A DNA stretch of 64,000 bases from Methanotrichaceae archaeon (GCA_013178225.1 JABLXE010000004.1:62001-126000), one strand, 5' to 3'; shown: positions 7,637-17,023, numbered from the stretch's first letter. Translations and numbers: made by a program. Notes: a model not told the origin generated them from the letters alone.

Positions 7637-9466
7637 ATGCTCAAATTATGGTCCATTCTCTGCATTATCTTGGTTATATGTCTCTTGCCGGCTGAAGGGG
7701 CAAGGACCTATATCGTGGATGATGACGGCTTCGCTAACTACAAGACAATAGGTGAGGCAGTAGTTGTAGCAAACAACGGAGATACCATTTACATCAAGCC
7801 AGGAACCTATAGCGAAAAAGTGACCCTCAATAAAACGCTATCTCTCAAGCCTCTGACCGGAGAGACCGGGCCGATCATTCTGCGGGGGGACGGCAGTGAG
7901 ATGGGAATTGAGATAACCGCTGAAGGATGCTCTCTGGAGGGCTTGATGCTGCAAAATTTCACCGGGCCGGCGATCTCCATTTCCTCCCGGGGAAATATAA
8001 TTCAGCAGAACAGCATTGAGGCAGCAAGCCCTGCCATATTGGTGACGGGTTCAGAAGGAAACTCCATAACCAAAAATGCGATAAAGGATTGCACTGCCGG
8101 AGTGGTGCTCTGGTACGGCTCAGCCGACAACACTGTCGCAGAAAACGAGATTGAAGGAGGGTCCATGCCCATTCTCCTCCGCGAGGCGGGAAAAAATCAG
8201 GTTAACGGCAACTCTGTCCGGGATGGAGAAATAGGCATTCACCTCATGAACTCCAGCCTGATTTCAGTTGCCGGGAACCGGGTCGAAGGGGGCACCTTCG
8301 GCATAAGGATCTACAACAGCAGCTCTATCCAGATATACAACGACCAGGTTTCGGGAAGTACCTACGGACTGTATTTGATGGACTCATCAGTCATTGAGGC
8401 TCAGGATTGTTCGGTTGCAGATGGCAAATTTGGAGTAGTCCTGGAAAACTGCAGTCAGAGTCTGGTCAAGGGGATCATTTCTGAGAACAACGAGAGGGCC
8501 CTTGGGCTGGGAGACAGCTACGGAAACGCAATTGTTGGGAACAGCATCATCAGCTCCAACGATTCGGCATTGGAGATGATTTATTCTTCCGGCAACAACC
8601 TCGCCAGCAATACCATTACCGGAAGTCCGAAAGGAATAATAATCGTAGAATCGAACAATAACGTCCTGGAGAATAACAGCCTGCAGGATGTCGATTGGGC
8701 GCTGTATGTGGAGGGAACCTCTCAGGAAGGCTTCGACAACTCCATCGATAAATCCAATGTGGTGGAAGGAAAGCCGATAGCTTACTATTATCACCAATCA
8801 GGAGAGATGATTGAAGGGCAAGAGCTGGCACATCTGACTCTGGCCTATTGCGACGGGTTTACCGTCAGAGGCAACACCATCACCAACGACGCCATCTTCC
8901 TCTTCGGCTCTCACGGCAATCAGATCCTTGAGAACAACGTCTCCAGCTGCTACGGCATGCGTCTGCTGGACTCAAAGGACAACCTGGTCTCGCAAAACAC
9001 GCTTGACATGAACCGCTACAGCGGCGTATTCCTGGTCAACTCGGACTCCAACGAGATCTCCGAAAACACGGCCAGGGAGAACAATCAGATGGGCATATCG
9101 CTCTTCAACAGCAGCCTGAACGCCATCTTTGGAAACACGCTTGACCGCAACTTTGAGACCGGGATCTGGTTCAACATCTCCAATGGAAATCAGGTTTCAT
9201 CGAACAATGTCTCCGACAATCCCGTGGGAATGCTGGTGCTAAACTCGGTCCAGAACCAGGTTTACCATAACAATTTCCTGGAGAACAAGGTTCAGGCCGA
9301 GGATCGGGGAGGCGACAATTCCTGGGATATGGGCAACGTAACCGGAGGAAACTACTGGAGCGATCACATGGCCAAGGGCAATCCAAGCCAGGGCTGGCCA
9401 AAGATCATCAAAGGCGGCAAGATCGACAGTTTCCCCTTCCAGGATCAAAACGGCTGGATGGGTTGA
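7637..9466 (+). CDS. Secreted right-handed beta-helix (NosD-like) surface protein
   Basis: The 609-residue protein has an N-terminal signal peptide (cleavage after about LLPAEGA) and then some 20 short parallel beta-helix rungs with the recurring pattern N-x-I/V-x-x-N-x-I/V-x-x-S/N, typical of NosD/CASH repeats. Such proteins are abundant on methanogen surfaces and are thought to bind or modify carbohydrate, but no catalytic residues can be assigned here. The C-terminus has the frequent GGNYWSDH motif of archaeal NosD-like proteins. There is no C-terminal membrane helix or sorting motif. A strong TATA-like box lies about 25 bases before the start codon. Confidence 0.85.
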   Translation: MLKLWSILCIILVICLLPAEGARTYIVDDDGFANYKTIGEAVVVANNGDTIYIKPGTYSEKVTLNKTLSLKPLTGETGPIILRGDGSEMGIEITAEGCSLEGLMLQNFTGPAISISSRGNIIQQNSIEAASPAILVTGSEGNSITKNAIKDCTAGVVLWYGSADNTVAENEIEGGSMPILLREAGKNQVNGNSVRDGEIGIHLMNSSLISVAGNRVEGGTFGIRIYNSSSIQIYNDQVSGSTYGLYLMDSSVIEAQDCSVADGKFGVVLENCSQSLVKGIISENNERALGLGDSYGNAIVGNSIISSNDSALEMIYSSGNNLASNTITGSPKGIIIVESNNNVLENNSLQDVDWALYVEGTSQEGFDNSIDKSNVVEGKPIAYYYHQSGEMIEGQELAHLTLAYCDGFTVRGNTITNDAIFLFGSHGNQILENNVSSCYGMRLLDSKDNLVSQNTLDMNRYSGVFLVNSDSNEISENTARENNQMGISLFNSSLNAIFGNTLDRNFETGIWFNISNGNQVSSNNVSDNPVGMLVLNSVQNQVYHNNFLENKVQAEDRGGDNSWDMGNVTGGNYWSDHMAKGNPSQGWPKIIKGGKIDSFPFQDQNGWMG

Positions 9467-9526
9467 TGAGCTGAAGCGGTTTCGCGATCTCAGCGGTCCG
9501 GTTGAGCTGGAACTTTAAATGAACTG

Positions 9527-9565
9527 GGATTTGGGGCAGGCCCAATTTCAGCCCCCCCCAAATCC
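9527..9565 (+). terminator. Inverted repeat downstream of the beta-helix gene
   Basis: A perfect 10-bp inverted repeat, GGATTTGGGG (9527-9536) with CCCCAAATCC (9556-9565), has a 19-base loop and lies 60 bases after the stop codon. It is followed by pyrimidine-rich sequence (CCTTTCCTTG) rather than a clean T-run. It could end or stabilise the transcript, or be a protein site for the next gene. Confidence 0.4.
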
Positions 9566-9687
9566 ACGATCCTTTCCTTGCAAATCTTCCCTGGCGAATC
9601 TTCCCATGCTTTTCTCAACCCAAAGTTTCACCCAGACTCCGGACAAACCGAAAGCTACTTGAAGAAGTTGGTGAATGATTTAGAATC

Positions 9688-9861
9688 ATGGCAAAGAGAA
9701 AGTCTGAAGGCAGCGGACTCATGTCCTCTGCCGGCCTCATGAGATACTTCGATGCTGACGACACCGCCATCAAGCTCGATCCCAAAATGGTCATAGGAGC
9801 TTGTCTGGCTTCAGGCGCGGGAATACTGATTTTAAATATCGCATTTGGCATGTGGCCTTGA
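9688..9861 (+). CDS. secG: Preprotein translocase subunit SecG (Sec61-beta)
   Basis: A short gene of 57 codons. The protein starts MAKRKSEGSGLMSSAGLMRYFD, contains KLDPKMV and ends in one hydrophobic helix (VIGACLASGAGILILNIAF), the standard architecture of archaeal Sec61-beta. It is the small non-essential subunit of the SecYEG-type channel in the cell membrane. The residues SSAGLMRYF and the DP motif before the helix are conserved in the family. It stands alone, as it usually does in archaea. Confidence 0.88.
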   Translation: MAKRKSEGSGLMSSAGLMRYFDADDTAIKLDPKMVIGACLASGAGILILNIAFGMWP

Positions 9862-10115
9862 GCCCCAGCGCCAAATGATTTGATGCTCGGGGTCCGGGCT
9901 GACAGGGCTTGTGAGCCTCGGCTGTAAATTCAATAGCTTTTGCCGGTCAGCTTACGTGTCAGCTTGCGTGAAGCGCTACCGAATCTGCTAAGTTTGCTGG
10001 GGGATGTCAAACTATCCTCTAAAGCTATCCCTCAAACTACCTGAATCTTTTTAATGGTTTGAATTAATAAAATGACTGCAAAATAATCCTGCAGGACCGC
10101 CTTAGCCCATCTTCA

Positions 10116-10367
10116 TCATCGAATGACGTCTGGCCCGAACGAATCTTCCAGCTTACAGCTGCCAACAGGTGGGACTGTCCTCTCCTCATTGATTCGGACC
10201 ACGATCCACCTCTCTATTTCATCAGCCAGCTTTCTTCGACACTCCTTTAAGTTTTTACCTTTAACCATAATGCCGAATAGGCCGGGCACCAGTGCGCAAT
10301 ACATCCCGTCATCCAGTATGACATAGGAAGCCAAAGATAAAACTGCTTCTATGTATTCAGGCAGCAC
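10116..10367 (-). CDS. Orphan HicB-like (UPF0150) antitoxin-type protein
   Basis: The 83-residue protein has the HicB-like fold signature: an N-terminal helix (LPEYIEAVLSLASY), the strand pair ILDDGMYCALVPGLFGIMVKG, then the helix KECRRKLADEIERWIVVRI. In toxin-antitoxin pairs such proteins neutralise a HicA RNase. I find no HicA-like reading frame with a double-stranded RNA-binding fold on either side, so this is an orphan, perhaps a free regulator. The start is GTG. The DUF1699 gene lies upstream on the same strand across about 180 bases. Confidence 0.7.
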   Translation of the reverse strand: MLPEYIEAVLSLASYVILDDGMYCALVPGLFGIMVKGKNLKECRRKLADEIERWIVVRINEERTVPPVGSCKLEDSFGPDVIR

Positions 10368-10551
10368 GTAATGTTCATCGATCTCCAGAGATTTCAGCGT
10401 TTTGGTCGGTAAAAAGGTAAATGGAAAAATACATGTTGGCCAGATGCGATCGATCGCGGGAGAAGAGGTCGGCGGGCCGGCCTGGGTAAAAGCGAAATGG
10501 GATCTGCGTTTGAAGATGTCGTGGAAAAGGCGTTCGGGAGAAGATGCTTGT

Positions 10552-10959
10552 TCAGGCGGCGGCCTCTGTCCTGGCGATGAATTTGACCAGATCCTCTCCT
10601 ATCCTGGCATCCTTTTGAACTTCGCTCGCGATCTGTTGGGCTGGAACCCCAGTCCGGTCCATGCTCTTAATTAGATCCAGGGCTGCATCCGGAACAACGA
10701 AATACTCGTCAATATCCTTCCGATGCCCCCACACGTCACCAGCCAGGAGTTCGATTCCCTGCATCTCCAAAAAACCCCTGATGGCAGCAGACATGGTTCG
10801 CAAATAGGATGGGGGAACCTGCACAGCCCGAAGTCCGGGACACCTTTTCATTAAATTGAGAAAATCTACATTCGATGCCCTGAAGGCCAGATGCACCATC
10901 TTCTCTCTGGGATTTAGAACATCAATCTCCTTTCTTGAGCTCACTATCCTTAATTTCAT
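10552..10959 (-). CDS. DUF1699 family protein (copy 1)
   Basis: The 135-residue protein begins MKLRIVSSRKEI and contains KMVHLAFRASN, CPGLRAVQVPPSY and the strongly conserved GDVWGHRKDIDEY. This is the methanogen-specific DUF1699 family, whose function is unknown. A paralogue with the same three motifs lies at 25296-25697. There is no signal peptide or membrane helix, so it is cytoplasmic. The gene is followed by the HicB-like gene. Its own promoter is probably in the AT-rich stretch beyond 10960, where a TATATATAC string is found. Confidence 0.8.
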   Translation of the reverse strand: MKLRIVSSRKEIDVLNPREKMVHLAFRASNVDFLNLMKRCPGLRAVQVPPSYLRTMSAAIRGFLEMQGIELLAGDVWGHRKDIDEYFVVPDAALDLIKSMDRTGVPAQQIASEVQKDARIGEDLVKFIARTEAAA

Positions 10960-11280
10960 TCATATCACCTTTAAACTTTCAATATTATTATCGTCATTCA
11001 CCGTATATATACTTTTCTCAATTTCAAAGATTGACGGAATTATGGTGCAGAAGTCTTTTTCTGGTGTAGACGTCTGTGCAGTACCTTTCCTTACCCTCGA
11101 TCAAGAAAGGTCGCAGAGGCGACTGTAGAAAACTGCCTGGTTTGGCTCTTGGTCGCCCTTGTCATGAGATTTAGCCCTTGACCGCCCAGAGATATCCGGC
11201 TTCATCTGGCGTGCTAGAAGAGGAAAATGGATTAGGAGGGTATTAGAAAAGTTTATTCGAGCTGTCACCAATCAGGTACT
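10960..11280. other. Divergent intergenic region
   Basis: The 321-bp spacer separates the minus-strand DUF1699 gene from the plus-strand permease. A TATATATAC string at about 11005 is a candidate TATA box for the DUF1699 gene. The right part is less AT-rich and ends with AAAAGTTTATTCG some 30 bases before the permease ATG, which may be its promoter. I see no gene in it. Confidence 0.35.
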
Positions 11281-12321
11281 ATGGAATTCAGCCGTCGCTT
11301 TGATACCGCTGCTGCTGGCGTTATTATCCTGGCCTTCGGGTTGACGGTCTATCTGACCAAGGACTTCCTATCCCCCATGCTCTTGAGCGTGGTTCTGGTC
11401 TTCCTCCTCGCCCCTTTCCGTTCCTTCATCTTTCGTCTGACGGGGAAAGCTCACATCTCCTCATTTCTCTCCTTATTAGCAGTGTTCATCATAATAGTCT
11501 CGGTGTTCATGCTCCTCACCCGCACTATTTTGACTGAGATCTCAAACCTTGAGAGGTCAGGAGCACTGTACAACATCCAGTTCTACAGCCTCTCCGGCGA
11601 TATTGAAAAACAGGTAGAGGTCCTGGTTCCAAGTTCGATTCTTCAGTACTTAGGGGATCTTGGAGCCATTCCATCTACCATTGCCGTGTGGCTTATCCCG
11701 AGGGCTGAGAGTGCGCTGGGCGAATTTGCATCCAACCTACCGATATTGTTCGCCCAATCAATCGTCGTGATCTTCTTCACCTATTACATCCTCGTCGATG
11801 GCGGGAGCTTTGTAGCCCAGGCCGTGGACCTCCTGCCCAAAAACAAAAGAGGGCTGACGAACCGGTTTTTAGAGGAGCTGCACGACATCTACACCACGCT
11901 CTTCACGGTTTACTTCACCACCTCCATGCTCAGTGGAGTGCTGGCTGCGGTGGGCTTCTTTCTGATGGGTATACCCTACCCGGTGCTGTGGGGAGCGATA
12001 ATCGCCATATTTACTCTGATTCCCTTATTGGGCCCGCCGGTAGTATTTATCCCGCTGGCTTTATACTATCTGATAAACGGGGAATTCCTATTGAGCATCG
12101 TACTGCTGGCCTTCGGCACCCTGGCCCTCATGGTCATTCCGGAAAACGTGATCCGGCCCCATCTGGCGCACCAGAGCGCCAGGATTCATCCCATAGTTAC
12201 AGTGCTGGCCTATACCGCGCCCATCTTTGTGGTGGGAATTATGGGTGTGATAATCGGTCCGACGCTCTACGGTTTTCTACTAGCGGTTTACCGGACGGCC
12301 GTGTATTATCGCGAAATCTGA
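11281..12321 (+). CDS. AI-2E (PerM) family permease
   Basis: The 346-residue membrane protein has about eight helices arranged as in the PerM/AI-2E exporter family: two N-terminal pairs, a long extramembrane segment (residues about 85-145), then the conserved block MGIPYPVLWGAIIAIFTLIPLLGPP and the later helices ending in GPTLYGFLLAVY. Family members have been linked to export of AI-2 or to Na+/H+ exchange; the substrate in methanogens is unknown. It is a single gene with spacers of more than 200 bases on both sides. Confidence 0.85.
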   Translation: MEFSRRFDTAAAGVIILAFGLTVYLTKDFLSPMLLSVVLVFLLAPFRSFIFRLTGKAHISSFLSLLAVFIIIVSVFMLLTRTILTEISNLERSGALYNIQFYSLSGDIEKQVEVLVPSSILQYLGDLGAIPSTIAVWLIPRAESALGEFASNLPILFAQSIVVIFFTYYILVDGGSFVAQAVDLLPKNKRGLTNRFLEELHDIYTTLFTVYFTTSMLSGVLAAVGFFLMGIPYPVLWGAIIAIFTLIPLLGPPVVFIPLALYYLINGEFLLSIVLLAFGTLALMVIPENVIRPHLAHQSARIHPIVTVLAYTAPIFVVGIMGVIIGPTLYGFLLAVYRTAVYYREI

Positions 12322-12453
12322 GAGCCTGCGGATGAAAAAAAATGACCCAAAAGGCCTATTTTGTTGGGTGGATTCTCAGCCCCTCCCCAAAAAGACGACC
12401 ATCTGGATGTCGGCCTGATCCTCGGGGGGAGACGGGCAATCGATCCGATTTTA

Positions 12454-12478
12454 TATTAGGAACGGGATCGTCCTAATA
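12454..12478. promoter_or_regulatory. Inverted-repeat operator candidate upstream of the AAA ATPase operon
   Basis: A perfect 8-bp inverted repeat, TATTAGGA (12454-12461) and TCCTAATA (12471-12478), has a 9-base spacer. A TATA-like box TTTTTATAAG lies at 12501-12510 and the ATG at 12543. The repeat therefore sits about 22 bases upstream of the TATA box, where archaeal activators often bind. Confidence 0.5.
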
Positions 12479-12542
12479 GGGCATGGGAAAGCTTTATCTC
12501 TTTTTATAAGCCATTAATAGACTCCAGTCCGATGGAGCATTA

Positions 12543-13826
12543 ATGATGGATTCTGAGAAGTCAGGCGCAATAGAGGTTGCAGAGCTTTTGCTCACCGCAG
12601 ATATCTACAATAGAACGGAGAAGCTAACCGAAGACGACCTTCCTTCAAAGATCCGGAAACATTACTTCAACCCCGAAGCCAGGGGTGTGAAACGGCCGAT
12701 TTATGTAACAGCCTCGGATGTCCAGAAGATCTATGGATTGGATAATATAAAAACATTATTAAAGGATCTGCCTTTTGTGGGCTTCGAAGAATTCGGCTCA
12801 CAGCTAAAGCTCACAGTCTTCGAGGTGGCCGCAAAATGGTTCGCCAACCAGAAACCTCTGGAGATCATCAGGTCGAACCCGGCCCTGGCTTACTTTTATG
12901 AAAATTACAACTCTCTGGGTGTAACTTACGCCGAGGCCAAAGGAAGAAATGCTCCGCTATCTGCAGACCGGGAATGGATCGATGCCAGAATCAGAGAGCT
13001 CTGCACCGATGAGAAGGAAGCGGAAGACCTTCTCAAGCTGGTGTACATAAAAGCTCCCGAAGACGTGAGAGACAACCTGGCAGGCCTGGTGTTAACCGAT
13101 GAGCAGAAAGAGGAGATCAGGAAGACCGGAAAGGCTCTGGAGCATCGCGATTACTTGAAACAGGTCGGCCTTTATGAAATTGGCAAGCTCCTCTTCGTCG
13201 GCCCGCCGGGAACTGGAAAGACCTCTACTGCTCGTGCCCTGTCGAACTGGTTCTCGCTGCCGATAGTTGAGGTGAGGCTGTCGATGATCACCAGCCAGTA
13301 CCTGGGCGAGACCTCCAAGAATATCGACAAGGTCTTTAGCCTGGCCAAGAAGCTCAGCCCCTGCATCCTGTTCATAGATGAGTTCGATTTCGTGGCCAAG
13401 ACCAGAACTTCAGACGAGCACGGAGCCATCAAGAGGGCGGTGAATACCCTCCTAAAGGCGGTGGACGAGATCAGCCTGGTAGAGCATGGTGTGCTTCTCC
13501 TGGCAGCCACAAATCACCCTCAGCTACTGGATTATGCCGCCTGGAGGAGATTTGATAAAGTCCTCAACTTCCCGCTGCCGGACGCGGACATGAGGCGCAT
13601 GATCCTGGACCGGATCTTATCACGAATAGAATCAGATGTGGATACTCAGGAACTGGCTTCACTGACCGAGGGCTATTCGGGGTCGGACCTGCGACTGGTG
13701 GTGAGAGAAGCGGTCTTAAATGCTCTGCTGGAGGAGAGAAAGAATATCCGGCAGGACGACCTCCTGAAGTCCGTTGAGGAGTTCAGCCGCAGGATATCCG
13801 ATTACCGTCGGAGCATCTCGGTATGA
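12543..13826 (+). CDS. AAA-family ATPase, first gene of a coupled operon
   Basis: The 427-residue protein has a C-terminal AAA module: Walker A GPPGTGKT at residues 220-227, the substrate-loop region SQYLGETSKN, Walker B CILFIDEFD ending near 281, a sensor-1 region LLAATNHP and a lid with GYSGSDLRLVVREA. The first 190 residues have no domain I recognise and may be an adaptor; they include charged helical segments. Single-ring AAA proteins of this kind usually remodel or unfold proteins. The stop overlaps the start of the MBL gene (ATGA at 13823), so the two are translated together. ATG 12543 or 12546 are both possible starts. Confidence 0.85.
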   Translation: MMDSEKSGAIEVAELLLTADIYNRTEKLTEDDLPSKIRKHYFNPEARGVKRPIYVTASDVQKIYGLDNIKTLLKDLPFVGFEEFGSQLKLTVFEVAAKWFANQKPLEIIRSNPALAYFYENYNSLGVTYAEAKGRNAPLSADREWIDARIRELCTDEKEAEDLLKLVYIKAPEDVRDNLAGLVLTDEQKEEIRKTGKALEHRDYLKQVGLYEIGKLLFVGPPGTGKTSTARALSNWFSLPIVEVRLSMITSQYLGETSKNIDKVFSLAKKLSPCILFIDEFDFVAKTRTSDEHGAIKRAVNTLLKAVDEISLVEHGVLLLAATNHPQLLDYAAWRRFDKVLNFPLPDADMRRMILDRILSRIESDVDTQELASLTEGYSGSDLRLVVREAVLNALLEERKNIRQDDLLKSVEEFSRRISDYRRSISV

Positions 13827-14566
13827 AGATCACGCTTCTGGGCACCGGGGATGCCATAGGCACTCCTAAGATCGGATGTAAATGTCCCGCCTGCCTGGAT
13901 GCGCTGCGGGGCGGGCGCAGCCGCAGGCTCAGATTTTCGATTCTGGTCGAGTCGGATGAGGACGAGGGCCGGGTTCTGATCGATACCAGCCCGGACCTGC
14001 GGTGGCAGATGCTGAAGAAGGATATCGCCAGCGTGGACGGCGTGATCTGGACCCACGCCCATTACGATCATTATGCCGGCTTTGGGGACTTTCACCGCGT
14101 TCAGAGCCATGTGGACGTCTATGCTCTGAAGAGCACCATGGATTACATTCTGAATTACCTCTATTTCCTGGCCCCGGTGCGCCACGACGTGGAGGCTCTG
14201 CGGCCCTTCGAGATTGCAGGCATGCAGTTCACCCTATTTCCCGTTCACCATCCGCCCACGGAAACGGTTGGGGTGCTGATCAGCAACGGATGCAAGAAAG
14301 TTGTGGTGACCAGCGACACCACGCTGGCGATCCCGGAGTGCAGCCTGGAGCTGATGAGGGATGCCGACCTCATGCTGGCCGATGCCATAATGCCTCCCGG
14401 ATACAACCTGAGCAAGCACATGAACGCCGAGGAGGCGGTGCAGCTGGCAGAAAGGCTGGGGGCAAAGGACTTGAGGCTGACCCACCTCAGTCATCTCTTC
14501 CCGCCTCACGAGATAGCGTTAAAGACCTGGCCGCTGGGACATGATATGATGGAGATCGTCCTTTGA
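13823..14566 (+). CDS. PhnP-like metallo-beta-lactamase fold hydrolase
   Basis: The 247-residue protein starts with the strand KITLLGTGDAIGTPKIGC and a C-x-C-x2-C group (Cys19, 21, 24) that in PhnP-like enzymes binds a structural zinc. The active-site motif H-x-H-x-D-H is at residues 78-83 (THAHYDH), with later histidines in FPVHHPP and TSDTTL. PhnP is a cyclic phosphodiesterase; related proteins act on small phosphodiesters or RNA. The substrate here is not known. It overlaps its upstream AAA gene by four bases and its downstream gene by four bases. Confidence 0.87.
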   Translation: MKITLLGTGDAIGTPKIGCKCPACLDALRGGRSRRLRFSILVESDEDEGRVLIDTSPDLRWQMLKKDIASVDGVIWTHAHYDHYAGFGDFHRVQSHVDVYALKSTMDYILNYLYFLAPVRHDVEALRPFEIAGMQFTLFPVHHPPTETVGVLISNGCKKVVVTSDTTLAIPECSLELMRDADLMLADAIMPPGYNLSKHMNAEEAVQLAERLGAKDLRLTHLSHLFPPHEIALKTWPLGHDMMEIVL

Positions 14567-16020
14567 AGATTCCTGGGCACAGCAGAGTTGCCGTCGTTCA
14601 CGTTCTCCTGTTCATCCTTTTAATTAATGCCGTTTCCAGCAATTCCCTCTCACTAGAACCGCTTTCCGAGTCCCGGGATCTGGGATTTAGCGTGGACTGT
14701 CCCGGGCAGTGGGATATATCAAGCAGAGGGACAGCGGTGTCCGGCAACCTGAGCGTGGAGGACCCGTGCTCGAAGATGCTCATCTCATGGCTGAGAGATC
14801 CGGGAATAGGTCCGGACATCATTCTGGACAGCATCGAGGATGCCTATGACGAAGGGGAGGTTCAGGTGGTCTCCAGCGAAAGGGGCCAGATGAGAATAGG
14901 CGGCCTTGAGGCCGTCTATATGGATCTGGGCTATGAGTTCAAGAGCTCCAAGTCCCGCAAGCGCTTCATATGCTGGAACTCCAGCGCTTCGGACCGGTTG
15001 TTCGTGGCAGCTCTTTCCTCATGCAACTGGGATGAGACTGCGCCCATATTCGATGTGACGGTGGCCTCATTTCTCGATGAGGGCCGGGCAGAGCAGCTGA
15101 GATTCTATTCTGGCCTCGATGTCAAGGACCGGGCCTGGTCCATCCTGCTGGGAGATCTGCTCTCCAGCTATCACTACCTGGACCCTCAAACCCTTCCCCC
15201 TCGGAGCGTGAGTGTCCGGGTAATGCACCTGCTGAATCCCGAGAACGGAAGCTACCGGCTGTATTCCAGCGAGGACATCTCTGCCGATCTGCCGGTTGCA
15301 GCAGCAGCGCGGGCTGCGGTGGTACTGCAGATATTGCGGAAAGAGGGCTATAATGCGGGGCTCCTTCAGTCCGGCGGGCAGATTCGATTGGCGGTCGAGG
15401 ACCCGGCAGGCGCATGGCGGGCGGTGTCTCTCAATCCTGCCGATCCGGACAGGGAGATGGGAGTCCTGATGGACAGAGCTTCCCGGGGGTTGGCCTACGA
15501 CAGCATCGAGGAGCTGGAAGAGGCCAACCGGATGGATTTGGGTCCTATTGATGAAAGCCAGATGGTGCAGAAGGACTGCGAATCTTCGAGATACGTTGAG
15601 CTTAAAAGGCCAGAGAAGATCGATTCTGCATGGCAGCAGGAACTGCAAGATATCCTACAGGGATACGGTTACGGTGAAAATTACCAGGAGAACTCATTTG
15701 ACTGCTCCGATACGGCGCAGATCTGCTGTGAGCTGTTGCAGAGCCGTGGTTACGACGCCAGGCTGATGATGGGCTGGGAAGGACATCCACTGGGAAAACA
15801 CCTGTGGGTGGTGGTGAGCTATCCGGATGAGCCGGGAACCTACCTGGCAGTAGAGACGGCCAACGTCGACGGGGACCGAAAGCTGGTGAACCTGGGAAAG
15901 ATCGTTGAGGACCGGGGCTACTTTGAGGGGATCATGTACAACTCCCGCGCGCAGTTCTCCAGGCTGCACGCGGAGGAAGGGCTTTCCAGCAATGAGATTC
16001 GTTTGACCCGATCCGGTTGA
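14563..16020 (+). CDS. Secreted transglutaminase-like (cysteine-peptidase fold) protein
   Basis: The 485-residue protein begins at a TTG that overlaps the previous stop (TTGA). A signal peptide or anchor covers about the first 32 residues. The N-terminal half has no recognised domain. The C-terminal part has NSFDCSDTAQICCELLQSRG with a candidate nucleophile at Cys381, followed by GKHLWVVV and then an acidic AVETANVD segment, matching the Cys-His-Asp order of transglutaminase/papain-like folds. Such domains in archaeal surface proteins are proposed to crosslink or cleave cell-envelope proteins. Coupling to a cytoplasmic AAA ATPase and MBL hydrolase is unusual. Confidence 0.7.
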   Translation: MKIPGHSRVAVVHVLLFILLINAVSSNSLSLEPLSESRDLGFSVDCPGQWDISSRGTAVSGNLSVEDPCSKMLISWLRDPGIGPDIILDSIEDAYDEGEVQVVSSERGQMRIGGLEAVYMDLGYEFKSSKSRKRFICWNSSASDRLFVAALSSCNWDETAPIFDVTVASFLDEGRAEQLRFYSGLDVKDRAWSILLGDLLSSYHYLDPQTLPPRSVSVRVMHLLNPENGSYRLYSSEDISADLPVAAAARAAVVLQILRKEGYNAGLLQSGGQIRLAVEDPAGAWRAVSLNPADPDREMGVLMDRASRGLAYDSIEELEEANRMDLGPIDESQMVQKDCESSRYVELKRPEKIDSAWQQELQDILQGYGYGENYQENSFDCSDTAQICCELLQSRGYDARLMMGWEGHPLGKHLWVVVSYPDEPGTYLAVETANVDGDRKLVNLGKIVEDRGYFEGIMYNSRAQFSRLHAEEGLSSNEIRLTRSG

Positions 16021-16167
16021 GCTGGGCTAGGGAAGATGTCTTGGCCTTACTCCGGGATCGATAAAGGCGATCGATAGTATTGCCGTTCATTTTGCGGAAA
16101 TAGAGATCTGACTCATACCCTCGCCGAATACGGCTAATTAGTCTTTTCCCGAAAAAAGGACCGTCTT

Positions 16168-16836
16168 TCAGGAATCGAGCGCGTTCTCATAGTTTACTAT
16201 CACCTCGGAGGCCACTGTCCATGCAGTCAGCGGCTGCTCGTAGATGGATAGAACTCGATCTGCTGCGGCGAACACATTGGACCTGAAGTCGCCATGGGAA
16301 AAGCCTCCGATCACGCACAGCAGATCGTCTTTTCCCTTAAGGCAATCCTTTAACCTGCATGGCTCTCCGTCCTCAGACAGGACCACCGTTTCCGAATGCG
16401 GAATTTCCCGGAGGCAATCTTCAAATGAGAAACCTTCCTGGATGCTGAGCAGCGCCGGGCCGCGAGAGGGGACCCGGCCCTCGATGAACAGCGATTCCAT
16501 GAGCCCCACGAAACGAGGGTAGCTCTTCGGCAGCCGGGATGAGGGATCGATGCAAATAAGCTGATCGTTTCGGGTGTGAACGTAGGCTCTCAGCATCCCC
16601 TGGTGATTTAGCACCGACTCCAGGGCGACCATTAGGAAGAAGTGGACTATGTCCGGCCGGCCCCGGCGCTCGAATTCAGATAGCCTCTTCATGGCGGAGT
16701 GGTGAGCTGAGGAGTCGAGAAGCATCTTGGTGGCCGGCTTCTTTCGTCTCCTGGCGCTGGCGGTCACTGTCGGATGCAGGGCAATCTCCTCCGGCACCAG
16801 CTCAAGCTCGGAATCTACGAGCAACAGGTTCAGCAT
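16168..16836 (-). CDS. nep1: Ribosomal RNA small-subunit pseudouridine methyltransferase Nep1
   Basis: Nep1 (Emg1) methylates N1 of a pseudouridine in helix 35 of 16S rRNA and is a SPOUT-family ribosome biogenesis factor. The motifs are well preserved: MLNLLLVDSELELVP at the start, LLDSSAHHSAMKRL, RRGRPDIVHFFL, YVHTRNDQLICI, YPRFVGLMESLF and the knot region IGGFSHGDF. I place the start at 16836, where GGGTG lies 8 bases upstream; a longer in-frame start at 16992 adds 52 residues with several cysteines that are not part of the family. The product of 222 residues is the normal length. Confidence 0.9.
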   Translation of the reverse strand: MLNLLLVDSELELVPEEIALHPTVTASARRRKKPATKMLLDSSAHHSAMKRLSEFERRGRPDIVHFFLMVALESVLNHQGMLRAYVHTRNDQLICIDPSSRLPKSYPRFVGLMESLFIEGRVPSRGPALLSIQEGFSFEDCLREIPHSETVVLSEDGEPCRLKDCLKGKDDLLCVIGGFSHGDFRSNVFAAADRVLSIYEQPLTAWTVASEVIVNYENALDS

Positions 16837-17023
16837 GGTCATTGCACCCTGATGGCGGCATAGGAATTCATTTGGGCATCCACTCCAATCGAGGACCTTG
16901 AGGGCCTGAGCTGGCGTTTGATCAACACAGATTATGCAGTGACCGCAGTATCTTATAGCACCATCGATCTGAAGCTGGGCAGGTTTGGCCATAGCCGGAG
17001 CTTCCTTGACCCGGCAAAAGACT

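Noticed and set aside
10368-10551. Toxin gene partner for the HicB-like protein
   Set aside because: No frame next to it encodes a HicA-like or other recognisable toxin; the DUF1699 neighbour is not a toxin family.
16837-16992. 52-residue N-terminal extension of Nep1 with several cysteines
   Set aside because: Not part of the family, and a ribosome-binding site lies directly before the internal ATG at 16836. It might hide a small separate peptide but evidence is lacking.
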